Notes under the pieces: generated by a model | Told to the model about the DNA's origin: nothing | What the model saw: the letters and a program-made list of their open reading frames with translations, nothing else | Database searches by the model: none | Source: Gambelia wislizenii | Lineage: Eukaryota; Chordata; Lepidosauria; Squamata; Crotaphytidae | Reading direction: 5' to 3' | Assembly: GCA_030847615.1 (NCBI GenBank) | Contig: JAUMIR010000003.1 | Span: forward strand, 71,000,001-71,064,000 | DNA length: 64,000 nt | Part shown: piece by piece, positions 50,901 through 58,700 of the stretch | Layout: each line of letters starts with the position of its first letter | Numbering within the stretch: the first letter of the stretch is position 1 | Made by a program: the position numbers and the translations under genes

Positions 50901-52827
50901 ATTAAACCAATGGCAACTAGATAAGTCAACACATATCAAAACCCCATAGATTGAATGGGTGTACCCTAGTTGGGAATAACAATTGGATTAAGTCCAAAAA
51001 GGAATATGCTGTCAGTGTTAACTTTTTCCAGTTGTTTTCGCATTTCCATTGTCTTAGATGCCTGCACACCAAACAGGAGGCAGAAAGTGGGTTTTACACA
51101 TGTACAAAGGTGGTTCATATATAAATATGCACCACAGCCCTCTCCAGTTCCTGCTTATGCCTGCTCAAGGCATATATAATAACGGGGACATACACATTGA
51201 GGCCATTTACCCTTGCATGGTTATTTTAGAAGTATATTTATTCCTTCCACAGCAATCAGAGGATAATCTGAAAGATTTACAAGTCACCATGTTTTCAAGA
51301 CTTCTGTATCAAAACGAATAGCACCTTATCTTTTTCTGCAGCACTATCTCTATTGCTTCATGCTACTACAGAGTACAAAGTGGGGTATGAAAATGGAAAA
51401 AGAGGGAGTTACTGAGAAAAGAGGATGCAGGCTTGTGGTGTTTCTGAGATAAAAGTTTTGCCAAGAGGTGAAGAGGTGAAGAGAAATGGCCAACATGGTG
51501 TGAGTTTAGAGGGATCTGCACATAGACAGGAAAGAGAGAGGGAGTCTGCTACAGAGTGCCCAGAAAAAAGGGGCTTGATTTAAAAGAACAGAGAAACTTA
51601 AAATCTTTTCCTCCATATCAAGTGACCCTTTGATATGGGTACTCCTGTGCTAGATAAAAGGAAATAGACCCTTACAAAATAGTAGCCATAATTACATCCA
51701 TGGTTGGAGCAATAATTTTTTTTAAACTCTGCTATAATTTTAAACATATTTACTCAGAAGAGTCCATGAAAGTCACATCCTAAAAGCCCCTCACCCTCAT
51801 CCCCATTGTTTATAGCTCCTCACTCAGCGAAATATACTCTGCAGCTACAGAGATACTCTTCTTCTTTATTGCTTCACATGCCCAGTAAACCATCAAGTAT
51901 AGATTTTCCTTGGGTTTTTTCTGTGAGGCCATGTTCTGGAAGAGTTTACTTCTGACATTTTGCCTGCATCAGTGTCTGGCATTTTCAGAGAAGATGCAGA
52001 TGTAGGCGAAACATCAGAAGTAAACTCTTCCAGAACACAACCTCACAGCCCAGAAAAAAACCAAGGAAAATCTATGGATGCTGGCTGTGAAAGCCTTTGA
52101 CTTCACATCAAACTGCCAAGTCTTTGGGCTTTCAGCATTTGACAGAAGAATTAAAATACACATAAAAAAAAAAAAAGCCCATAGTTTCACACACACTCCA
52201 GGCAGGTAGCGGGTTGCAGCTAAACATGGCAATGAGTATTTGGCACCTTGAAGGATGACAGAAACTTTCCTAGACAGAAGTATGGTACTGGCTTAGTAGC
52301 TATATTACCCTGAATGCCCCCCTGTCCCAGGGGGGCAGCTGCAGCCTCCTTCTGAAATCCAACAGAAACCCCAATTCTTAAAGGCTCAATTACATTTCAG
52401 TACTACCAGAGAATCCACACTACACAAATAATCCAGTTTGAAACTGAATTATTTGCTCTGGGTCCTTCTCATGGAATCCTGGGATTGGTAGTTTCACAAG
52501 GTCTTTAGCCTTTTCTGCCCAAGAGCGCTGGTGCCTCACCAAACTACAAATCCCAGGATTCCATAGGAAGGAGCCATGGCAAACCATCCAGTTTCAAACT
52601 GGATTATTTGTGTTGTGTGGACGCACAAAGAAAGCCTGGGGCAGCTGGCTCGTCTGAGATGGCTCTAAGGTGCAAGTGATCTCATGGGCCAGGAGGGGGC
52701 TCCCATTTCGAGGCTTCCTCTGCCGGCAGAAGCCATAATAGCCCGCCCGCCTGCCTGCCTAGGCGCTGCTGAGGGGAGCCGCCAACCCCAGGCGACATAG
52801 TTTTCCCTTGTCCTACCTGCCCGTCAT
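19644..52827 (-). CDS. LIMS2: LIMS2 (PINCH-2), five-LIM focal adhesion adaptor
   Basis: Ten coding exons on the minus strand, listed 5' to 3': 52817-52827, 43628-43787, 42506-42572, 41905-42025, 29184-29333, 28359-28509, 24406-24498, 23087-23135, 22886-22961 and 19644-19791. All introns are GT-AG, all phases agree, and the sum is 1026 nt = 341 aa plus stop, the length of the main human LIMS2 isoform. The start [14 protein letters not shown] and the end LDLNSA distinguish it from LIMS1. Five Cys/His LIM zinc domains follow one another (for example CERCRARF...CFVCAQC, CGEC...CFRCELC, CQKCH...FNCTHC, CGACRRP...FVCAKC, CYNCSHV...CFSCSTC), then a basic C-terminal helix ([13 protein letters not shown]). 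The family scaffolds the ILK-PINCH-parvin complex at integrin adhesions, with LIM1 binding the ILK ankyrin repeats. GPR17 lies antisense inside intron 4 (29334-41904). No broken zinc ligand was seen. Confidence 0.97.
19792..22885. other. LIMS2: LIMS2 intron 9
   Basis: Holds the SINE at 20295-20487 and degenerate T-rich repeats at 21830-21990 and 22430-22640, which share TTTCTGCACA / TGTGCAGAAA motifs in both orientations. No gene; the 138-codon frame at 21724 lies in this repeat matter. Confidence 0.5.
20295..20487 (+). mobile_element. tRNA-derived SINE with BovB-like tail (Sauria type)
   Basis: Contains GTAGTGGTTTGAGCA near the 5' end, then CCACTGGGTGACCTTGGGCA, and ends GGTTGCCATAAGTCAGAAAT then ACACAACAATAACA, the tail shared with BovB LINEs. 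The B-box part of the tRNA head is deleted. A reverse copy is at 54170-54365. Confidence 0.8.
24279..24334. repeat. Perfect 25-bp inverted repeat with 6-bp loop
   Basis: Arms 24279-24303 and 24310-24334 are exact reverse complements (AAAGGATAATGTAAGAAATG... / ...CATTTCTTACATTATCCTTT) around ATTATA. Just upstream, the motif ATATTTGAAACTTTTTAGTCCAA is duplicated (about 24222-24245 and 24256-24279). It lies in LIMS2 intron 7, 72 bp from exon 7. Confidence 0.95.
24788..25050 (+). mobile_element. tRNA-derived SINE
   Basis: Pol III A box region CCTGGTGGCGCAGTGGTTAA (24791-) and B box AGTTCGATTCC (24841-24851) are both visible. The 3' part AAGCCGCTCTGATAGCC...GAGCGGGGTATAAATAAATA resembles the end of an L2/CR1-mobilised SINE. 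It is not a functional tRNA gene. LIMS2 intron 6. Confidence 0.85.
25616..25990. mobile_element. hAT-type non-autonomous element, 375 bp
   Basis: Inverted ends CAGGGCCGGTTTAA / TTAAACCGGTCCTG, flanked by a perfect 8-bp duplication TCCATGGA (25608-25615 and 25991-25998). Contains a short GGGGGCCCCGAGGTCAAGAG duplication. Same family as 53659-53862. Confidence 0.9.
25999..26740 (+). repeat. GC-rich minisatellite, unit ~174 bp
   Basis: TTTCTCCCTTCTCCA recurs at about 26054, 26228 and 26401, with TCTGGTAGCACAGTGGAGCT and GATGGTTCCAGT blocks in each unit; about four units, the later ones degenerate. It creates long Gly/Ser/Pro/Arg-rich frames on both strands that are not genes. Confidence 0.9.
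29334..34540. other. LIMS2 intron 4, part upstream of GPR17
   Basis: AT-rich intronic DNA. A GA-rich stretch lies at 30534-30566, the palindromic element at 32840-32972, and a perfect GTGTTCCAATTAGTGC pair at 32570-32605. GPR17 upstream exons or enhancers could be here, but none is recognisable. Confidence 0.5.
32840..32972. mobile_element. Palindromic MITE (ACTAGAGTAGACCCATTGAAT family)
   Basis: Ends CACTTGAATCCTATT / AATAGGATTCAAGTG are perfect inverted repeats, and inner ACTAGAGTAGACCCATTGAAT pairs with ATTCAATGGGTCGATTCTAGT. Decayed copies of the same design are at 10551-10675 and 50860-50993. Confidence 0.8.
34541..34578 (+). other. GPR17: Splice acceptor and 5' UTR end of GPR17 coding exon
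   Basis: A T/C-rich tract ends in CAG at 34548-34550, followed by a short leader to the ATG at 34579. The upstream noncoding exon(s) were not found. Confidence 0.65.
34579..35595 (+). CDS. GPR17: GPR17, P2Y/cysLT-like class A G-protein-coupled receptor
   Basis: Intact 338-aa frame in one coding exon. Start: the ATG at 34579 is preceded by an in-frame TGA at 34573, and an acceptor (polypyrimidine then CAG, 34550) lies 28 nt upstream, so the 5' UTR is spliced. Seven hydrophobic segments are visible. TM1 is about 30-55; the LAVADL motif of TM2 is at 72-77. DRF (127-129) stands in for DRY, as in the known orthologues. Cys103 and Cys180 can form the ECL1-ECL2 disulfide. FVPY is at 247-250 in TM6, and DPVMY (292-296) replaces NPxxY. 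N-glycosylation sequons are at N13 and at N175/N176. The C-terminus [11 protein letters not shown] is very close to the mammalian one. In mammals the receptor acts in oligodendrocyte precursors and restrains their maturation. The gene is nested antisense in LIMS2 intron 4, as in human. Confidence 0.97.
   Translation: MNSQADFSGLLFNTSLERSEQCGKETHMENILFAIFYLLDFILAFVGNALALWLFIRDQKSDTPANIFLMHLAVADLSFVLVLPTRLVYHFSGNHWPFGEIPCRLTGFLFYLNMYASIYFLMCISIDRFLAIVHPVKSLKLRRSLYAHLACAFLWVIVAVAMAPLLINVQTAEMNNTTICLQLYREKASRHALVSLAVAFTLPFVTTVTCYLLIIRNLKKGNRIENHLKERAIKMIIMVLMIFLICFVPYHINRYIYILNYDGVKTSCEMQRILALGNRITSCLTSLNGALDPVMYFFVAEKFREALCSLFCSKKSTRLPSSYDGKTNDSSLSAKSEL
35596..36609 (+). other. Sequence after GPR17 stop (3' UTR and intron)
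   Basis: The GPR17 3' UTR is expected here. No canonical AATAAA was picked out close to the stop; its end is unknown. Confidence 0.35.
36610..36770. repeat. Inverted short repeat with hammerhead-like core
   Basis: GATGTTTCGCCTGCATCTGT (36690-) and its reverse complement (36740-) flank a centre near 36726. The minus strand reads CTGAAGA (36723-36717), a TGCC...GGC stem, GAAA (36696-36693) and then CATC, the order of a hammerhead core. Related copies lie at 51897-52102 and 60910-61020. Confidence 0.7.
37194..37831. mobile_element. Tigger-like element with GC-rich interior
   Basis: The left end CAGGTTGTGTATCTCTTATC and right end AATAAGGAATACTCAACCTG are imperfect inverted repeats. TCCAAAATCCAAAACTC and TCCCAAGCATTTCAAATAAG are typical of Tigger subterminal sequence. 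The middle (37430-37740) is GC-rich with GCAGCAACAGCAGCAACC runs, giving the 116-codon frame here; not a gene. Confidence 0.65.
38225..38946 (+). mobile_element. BovB (RTE) LINE 3' fragment, interrupted
   Basis: 38225-38455 reads like the BovB RT C-terminal region, and 38885-38946 is the BovB 3' end (GGGTTGCCTTAAGTCAAGGC... AACAACAACAA). Between them, a foldback insert (38465-38876) has CCCCCAGTCCT near one end and AGGACTGGGGG near the other, plus CTTAGCTATATAA / TTATATAGCTAAG. Confidence 0.65.
39215..39565 (-). mobile_element. CR1 LINE 3' fragment
   Basis: The plus strand shows the antisense of a CR1 3' end: AGAGTCATAAAGTCATATAG, CCTCATGGGCCATCAAGTCC, AAGTTCTTTCTAATG, then CTGAGGCAGCAGAGAATAGG. 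Truncated and decayed; LIMS2 intron 4. Confidence 0.85.
39570..41904. other. LIMS2 intron 4, exon 4-proximal part
   Basis: Mostly unique AT-rich DNA. Contains a G run (40047-40055), an inverted pair about 40200-40310 (GAATACTTCAAAGG...), a decayed CCTACACAGAAGTAAATCCA repeat at 40520-40600, (CAGA)n at 40818-40843 and a C-rich tract at about 41519. No gene. Confidence 0.5.
40818..40843 (+). repeat. (CAGA)n microsatellite
   Basis: Six tandem CAGA units. Confidence 0.95.
42573..43627. other. LIMS2 intron 2
   Basis: AT-rich intronic DNA between exons 2 and 3; nothing recognisable apart from splice sites. Confidence 0.5.
44747..44780 (+). repeat. A-run followed by (GA)n
   Basis: About 14 A, then about 9 GA units; LIMS2 intron 1. 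Confidence 0.9.
45195..46476 (+). mobile_element. Decayed BovB (RTE) LINE, 3' half
   Basis: Degenerate RT pieces in three frames: [80 protein letters not shown] and [19 protein letters not shown]. It ends GCCATAAGTAGAAGTTGACT then AACAACAACAA, the BovB tail. Several stops and frameshifts; dead. LIMS2 intron 1. Confidence 0.88.
47148..47497. mobile_element. Tigger-like element, relative of 25565-26806
   Basis: Ends CAATAGCACCCCTGCATCC / GGATACAGGGGTGCTACTG; TA on the left (47146-47147), lost on the right. Interior is GC-rich GGGGAGG repeat matter, then ATTATCCGTGGAATTCACCA as in the larger copy. Confidence 0.75.
47944..47973 (+). repeat. (CA)n microsatellite
   Basis: About 15 CA units, next to a hAT/Charlie-like fragment (47980-48125). 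Confidence 0.95.
49007..49128 (-). CDS. LIMS2: Alternative first coding exon of LIMS2
   Basis: Minus strand: ATG at 49128, then 40 codons plus GG, then a good donor (GTAGGT, 49001-49006). Joined to exon 2 (T AAC ATG) it gives Gly-Asn-Met in frame, so it would replace the short MTGS leader with a 41-residue one. The peptide contains [17 protein letters not shown], which resembles the KEL...LYRRRRDR leader of a known LIMS1 isoform. That likeness, the open frame and the phase make it a probable second promoter and leader. The promoter itself is not recognisable. A second in-frame ATG is three codons in, at 49119. Confidence 0.72.
49129..51896. other. LIMS2 intron 1, part between the two first exons
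   Basis: AT-rich intronic DNA. The only element seen is the decayed palindromic MITE at 50860-50993. If the 49128 exon is used, its promoter should be in the first few hundred bases; no clear box is visible. Confidence 0.45.
51897..52102. repeat. Inverted short repeat, hammerhead-type family
   Basis: Left arm TAGATTTTCCTTGG...GTTCTGGAAGAGTTTACTTC; right arm GAAGTAAACTCTTCCAGAAC...CCAAGGAAAATCTA. Centre near 51990. The right arm keeps GGCGAAACATCAG, but the CTGANGA box is altered. Same family as 36610-36770. Confidence 0.75.
52414..52622. mobile_element. Inverted-repeat MITE upstream of LIMS2 exon 1 intron side
   Basis: Ends TCCACACTACACAAATAATC / GATTATTTGTGTTGTGTGGA, then AATCCAGTTTGAAACTG / CAGTTTCAAACTGGATT and an inner ATGGAATCCTGGGATT / AATCCCAGGATTCCAT pair. 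Close to a full palindrome. About 195 bp from LIMS2 exon 1. Confidence 0.85.
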
Positions 52828-53200
52828 GGCGGCCCTTGGGGAGGAGGGGGCTGCCCTGGCGACTCAGTTTAGGGCCGTTTCGCGGGTGGCCGTGGAGCGA
52901 GAGAGACCCGTCAGCGCCCTGGAGCAACGCCTCAGACAGCGCCCAAGTCCGCCTTCGCTGTCGCTACTCGTCCGCCCTGTTGTTGGCTGCAGTAGCGGGC
53001 CGGCCGGGCCGCCCCTGTGGCTCAAGATGCACGGCCTCCTCCTCTTCCTCCTCCTCCTCCCGCCCCTCGGATCCCTACATATTTTTCCTAGAAAGGGAAT
53101 GGAATAATAAATAATGAAATGGCGAGGGTGGGCGTGCTTTGGGGGCGGCGGGGCTTCTTCGTGGTCTTGGTTAGTAAAAGCCAAACCTCGTCGAGAGAAG
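52640..53200 (-). promoter_or_regulatory. LIMS2: CpG-rich promoter region of LIMS2
   Basis: This is the most GC- and CpG-dense non-repeat stretch of the window. It surrounds the first coding exon (ATG at 52827, Kozak GCCATGA, donor GTAGGA) and extends upstream on the minus strand. There is no TATA box. A CpG island promoter is inferred; the start site is not visible. Long frames on both strands here are GC artefacts. Confidence 0.6.
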
Positions 53201-53375
53201 TGGACTTGTATGGAGTTCCAGGAGGCTGTAGACGGGGGTGGGTCTTTCTTATAAGAACAGCCTGCTCTTTGGAGCAAATATAATCCCTCCGTATTGTCTG
53301 TGAAACATAGTAATACATTTTTAATGCACTGGTGTATTAAATACATCTTGATTTATTTATTACAATCCCCCCCCC

Positions 53376-53410
53376 GTCTCTGGCTTTTCTTCGCAAACGA
53401 AGATTCAATC
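53376..53410 (-). mobile_element. LINE 3' terminal stem-loop fragment
   Basis: Identical core TCTTCGCAAACGAAGATTCAA to 10391-10422; a minimal, 5'-truncated copy of the LINE represented at 63437-63765. A C run (53367-53375) precedes it. Confidence 0.55.
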
Positions 53411-53658
53411 CATAGATCCCTCAAAAGAAGAACTCAAAAGAACTTAAGACAGAAAATAGGCAAAATATCAGAAAAATCAGAATAAAACAATTATAACCGA
53501 CTTTTAGGTGTATTAAATTGAATCCTTTTGGATTTGAATTTTGAATCTTTTCAATTTAAACTTTTTTTCTGAGAATCTTTGCCTTCATCGCTCTTGAGAG
53601 CTGTACCAACACTCCTGCCCTGAGCCAAATTGATTTATCCATGGGTTTTTGTTTCACT

Positions 53659-53862
53659 CAGGGCTGGATTAAGGGCCCTGCAGCAGCAGGGGGCTCCATC
53701 ATTGGGTGGGGGGGCTTTGTAACCCTCCTCCTGCAAAAACGTTATTAGTAATAATCTGAATATCCTGTACTGTGAATAAGTTAGGTTAGGTTCTCAGATA
53801 AACATATGGGCCCCCAAAATAAAGCATTGCAGGGCTCCCAAAAATTCTTCAAACCGGTCCTG
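53659..53862. mobile_element. hAT-type non-autonomous element, 204 bp
   Basis: Ends CAGGGCTGGATTAAGG / CTTCAAACCGGTCCTG with a perfect 8-bp duplication GTTTCACT (53651-53658, 53863-53870). Inner GATAAACATATGGGCCCCC and AAAGCATTGCAGG match 25616-25990. Confidence 0.9.
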
Positions 53863-54169
53863 GTTTCACTGACAAAATGTTAAAATCAAAATTGTTTTAT
53901 ATACTCATTGCTATATCCTTCGAATGCCATTCTTTGGGAGAAAGGTGAGATATAAAGCCAATAAATAAATCCTTCCAAACGGTAGCCAGTTCATATGCCA
54001 ACTGCCAAATCTTCCTCCCTGCCACCTTTCCCCAAGGTGTGATATATTCACTATAAAGAAAAAAATGTCCTTTGATAAGGTGGTAAGCATCCCTCAACAC
54101 CCAGTAGAACGGTATTTGAGCCGTCTCCAGAATTTTTTTTTACTGAAGATAACTATGTTGATGCTCTAC

Positions 54170-54365
54170 CTGTTGCTGCATTCCCTCAAGTCATTTTCAA
54201 TGTATGGCTACCCTAAAAGGGACATATCACAATGTTTTTTTAAGCAAGGTTTGTTCAGAGGGGGTTCACCATTGCCTTCCTATGAAGCTTAAGAGAGTGT
54301 GACTTGCCCAAGGTCACCCAGGGGGTTTCCATGATCCAGCAGGGATGTGAACCTTGGTTTCCCAG
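54170..54365 (-). mobile_element. tRNA-derived SINE with BovB-like tail, reverse copy
   Basis: Reverse complement of the type at 20295-20487: CCTCAAGTCATTTTCAATGT, TTTGTTCAGAGGGGGTTCAC, GTGACTTGCCCAAGGTCACC and GATGTGAACCTTGG (decayed B box). Confidence 0.8.
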
Positions 54366-54519
54366 AGTTTTAGGAGATTAACAGACTCAGCAAAAAGTAC
54401 CCTACCAGAATGCCAGGACGACATTTCAGTCCCGTGAACGGGATCTACTTTCACATGATGTCCTCTTCGTCGTGTTCTGCTGTGCTTCAGCAGTTAGTAA
54501 GGCAGTGCTTTTCATGGAC

Positions 54520-55082
54520 AGGAGATGAAATGGGTTTCTATTTTGAACCAGTGTTCCTTTGATCTTATGTTATTAATTATTGAAAAATTGTCACTTGAAA
54601 CGTTAGACACCAATATAGAAACAATTACATCAAAGATTAACCAAAGTCCCAATTTTTCTGATATGCAGCAACAGTTAGAATCTTCAGATCAACAACTTCA
54701 GAAATTTCATAACGTGTTAAAAGAAAACAAAATCTCTAAGTTTAAACATGATGAAAATGATTACAAACTGGATAAAGTTTATCCATAGTTATCCTGATAA
54801 TCACGACCCCTTGGTAAAACCATAATAAGTAAATCTTATAGAAAGGTTAGATTCCAACAACCGGATCAGACAGACATGACAGATGAGAACTATACAGACT
54901 ATTCCACTGACAACTCTAGTATGGACAGCGTATCAACTGATCGTTTTTTAGACAGACAACCTTTACCCCACAGATCTACACATATGAGAATTCGACACAA
55001 TCAATTTTCGGGACAATTATCAAAACAGACTCACAGAAAACAGTAGTTAATTTCTCTAGTTATGAATTGACAGCAGAAGAGA
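54520..55082 (+). pseudogene. Penelope-like element, 5' part (left of copia insertion)
   Basis: Coding-like AT-rich sequence with a Gln/Lys/Asn-rich, helix-prone stretch (ITSKINQSPNFSDMQQQLES region, frame from 54525) broken by stops at about 54787 and later. It stops at the GATCC target site, and its sense continues at 60664, where DP/VLNKGLSFVPTPQYDP follows, a motif common before the RT of Penelope-like elements. The 5' limit is uncertain. Confidence 0.6.
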
Positions 55083-55087
55083 GATCC

Positions 55088-55765
55088 TGTCAGGGATGAT
55101 GGGAGTTGTAGCTATTCACCTCTGGCTCAAACTCACCACCTTGTTATGCAGCAGAGCCAACCAGCTTAGATCAGTGGTTAATGCTTTTCTCCAAAGCAGC
55201 AGAGTTTCAGAGAATAGGCTGAAGATCCTGACAAACTCTCCAAGCCTTCTCACTCTTCTCCAGGTGTCTCCAAAACGTCTCTAGGATTCACTCAGGCAAC
55301 TCAGTAGTTTTATATAAAACCTACTTTATTCTTCTATATAAATATACTATATGGTAAACAAACCACAATCTCTACACATTACTCCACAATATCTCCAAAC
55401 TACTCCAACTCTACTCAACCACAAAAATACATTGGCAAACATTGCAATTTTATAGCCATTGTTTATCACCACCCACTAGTTTGTTTCCACCCAGTGGGTG
55501 TGTACTTCCATTCTGATTGGTCCACATAGTTCCATCCATGCCTAAGACCAACCCATGTATTTCAACATTTCACCTTGTACACTTAATGATTCTCAGGTGT
55601 TTCCAATCTGCATTCAGTACCTCTGTCCTTGGCTCTCAGGCCTTCTAGATTACATTAGCAGTTTCACCTGTGTAGCCCCATAATTGCTCTTGCTTAGTCA
55701 TTGTGACTTTCACATACATATTTTATTTCTTTCACTGTATGTCCCATGTTGCATTTTCCTTAACA
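55088..55765 (-). repeat. Copia 3' LTR (in element sense)
   Basis: 678 bp; on the plus strand it begins TGTCAGGGATGATGGGAG and ends TTTTCCTTAACA. Reads the same as 59981-60658 by eye. Confidence 0.95.
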
Positions 55766-55774
55766 ATCCCCTCC
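55766..55774 (-). other. Polypurine tract of the copia element
   Basis: On the minus strand GGAGGGGAT directly precedes the LTR start TGTTAAGG, the place of plus-strand priming. Confidence 0.7.
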
Positions 55775-55796
55775 GAAATAAAATATTGTATGTGTC

Positions 55797-58700
55797 TTAC
55801 AATGTCATTCCAACCATTTGTGTCAGCCTTTCATGTTTTTCTGCTGTCAATGCTTTTGTGAACAAATCTGCTATGTTGTGTTGTGTTTCTATATATCTCA
55901 ATTCTATTTCACCCTTCTGAACCATGTCTCGCACATTTTGATATCTTACACCAACATATTTTGTTCTGTTCTTCAAACTTTCAGTTTCAGCCATCGCTAT
56001 GCATGACTGTGAATCTTCCAGAATTTCCACTGGTATCTTGTAACTTTCATTTAAATCATTTAACAATTGCTTAATCCACTGTACCTCATTTACTATCTCA
56101 TTCAAAGCAGCGAATTCTGCTTCTGTTGTGCTTAACGCTACATTAGTTTGTTTTCTACTTCTCCAAACTATTGGACTTTCACTATATTTAATTATCATTC
56201 CTGTAACTGACTTCTTGTCTCCTAATTCTGATGCAAATGAACTGTCTACATAACAATCTAGATCTGGACTATTGTTTCTTATTATCAATTTCCTATCTAC
56301 AGTTCCTTTCAAATATCTCAACAAATGTTTTACCGCTGTCCAGTCTTCAATTTTTGGATCATTAACCCTTCTAGACAATACATTTACAGCATAAGAAATG
56401 TCTGGTCTGGTATGGCAAGATATGAATTGTAAAGATCCTATTATACTTCTGAAGAAAGTCTTGTCCTCAAGCGCTCTAGTTGTTTTCTCAGACACAAAAC
56501 CAGTTGTCATTGGAGCTCTTACTATTTTTGCATTCTGTAATCCACACTTTTCAATCAATCTTTCAATTTTATTTCTCTGACTTAATAAACAATGTCCTTC
56601 TTCTGTCCATTCAACACAAATACCTAAATAAGACTTCAATACACCTAAGTCCTTCAAAACAAACTTCTCAGACAATTCTCTTTTTACTGACTCAATTTCC
56701 TGTTTTGACTTTGCTGCTACGCACAAATCATCTACATAAATCACTAATACTATGTCTCCTTTTGTATAAACACAAGCATCTGCAATGCTCCTCTTGTAAC
56801 CTAGCTTAACTAGCTCATCATTGATGCACAGATTCCACGCTCTGGCACTTTGTTTTAAACCATACAACGCTTTCTTTAATTTATATACTCTCTGACTACC
56901 ATTTTCTTCGAAACCTTGTGGCTGTTCCATAAATATTTCTTCATCCAGAACCGCATTCAAGTAAGCTGTCTCAAAATCAAAATGTTCTACAACTAAATTC
57001 CTTTTTACTGCTACAGCTAGAACCATTCTCAGACTTTCTGGCTTTGCAGTTGGAGAATATGTCTTATCATAGTTCTCATACTGCTGTTGTGCAAAACCCT
57101 TAGCTACTAACCTAGCTTTATATTTGATACTTCCATCTGGCATTTCTTTCCTTTTGTATACCCATTTACAACCAATTACTTTCTTGTCTTTGGGTCTGTC
57201 AACAATTTCAAAAACATCTTTATTTACCAGGCAACCAAACTCATTATCCATTGCATCAAACCATCTTTCCTGTTCTTCACTAGAATAACTTTCCAATTCT
57301 TCAAAACTTTCAGGCTCTTCTACTGCTAAACAAGCTCTTGCCTTTGTCACAACAAACCTATCTGGAGGCTTTCTAACTCTGTGACTACGCCTGGGAATAA
57401 AATCTGCTGTTCTGTCTCTTTCATCCTCACTTTCTCTACTGGGAGTTGTAGTTCTATGACTAAATCTCTTGTCTTCAGTCATTCGAGTAGTAGTAGGCCT
57501 AGATGCTATCTCATCATCAGAAGAACTACCACTGCTGCTAGGTGATGCTTCCTGCTTAACTGAAACCCCTCCGTTTCCTGGGGTTGGTTCAGTTTGTGCT
57601 TCTGGCTCATTTGAACTCCCTAATCTCAAAAACACTTCTTTATTAGCATGAAGTTTGTCCCAACCAGCATGTCTCTCAAAATTTGCAGACCTAGAATACT
57701 GCACTTGTTTTCCATCCAAATGAAACTTGTAGCTATTTCCAGAATACCCCAAAAACCTAAGCCTTTTGCTTTTGGGTTCTCCTTTCCTCCTGAAACAAGC
57801 AGGTGTGTAAACATGAGCAAATTGTCCAAAAACCCTTAAGTACTTGTAATTTGGCATTCTCCCATACAATACCCTGTAGGGAATGTCTTCAATTTCTGAA
57901 TGATACAATCTGTTACTGATATGTATTGCAGTCAAAGTTGCTTCTGCCCAAAAACTATCTTTCACCCCTGCATCTGCCATCATACAAGCAGTAATTCTTT
58001 TTATATCTTGTATTTTCTTTTCTGCTAACCCATCCTCACTAGGACAAGCAGGGTTTGTAGTTTCATGCCTTATTCCCACCTTTTGAAACCAGTTAAACAA
58101 TTGATTATTTAAAAATTCTCCTCCTCTATCAGTAATGATGGTGCCTACTCTGCTATCAAATTGTCTTTCCACCATTCTTACCCATGCTTTTAAACTTTGC
58201 CCAGCATCAGATTTGTTTTTCATTATTCTCACAAATGCAAACCTTGTATACCTATCAACAATTACTAGGAAATACTTGCTTCCCCCTAAGGACAAGCAAT
58301 TAGCTTGGGCAACATCTGCATGTACATACTGAAATGGTCTTTGAGCAATTCTTTTTGTTTTCTTAGCTACTGGAAAAGCTCTGACCTTTACCTGATGACA
58401 TACCGTACAATCTAAGTGGTTTTTGCATTCAGCAACTTTTAAATCTGGACACATACTGATTAAATTCTTTAAACATTTGAAGCTCGCATGGCCGAATTTT
58501 CTGTGAAGCTCATGTATGCAGTCTTTGTGGATTGGAATATTTTCTATGTTATTAGCTTCTTCAACCCTGTAGCTATCAATATTGTCCTCCAAATAATAAA
58601 GTTTATCCCTTTTCAAACCTATGCCACGCAATTCCCCATTCAGTTTTATCTTACACATGTTCTTTTCAAAGATGACTGTGTAGTCTCTTTCTGTTAATCT

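Noticed and set aside
52864..53346. 160-codon minus frame at the LIMS2 promoter
   Set aside because: GC-rich CpG island effect; no motif, and overlapping frames are open on the other strand.
54525..54788. 87-codon coiled-coil-like frame as a host gene
   Set aside because: Sense and position continue into the Penelope-like element across the copia insertion.
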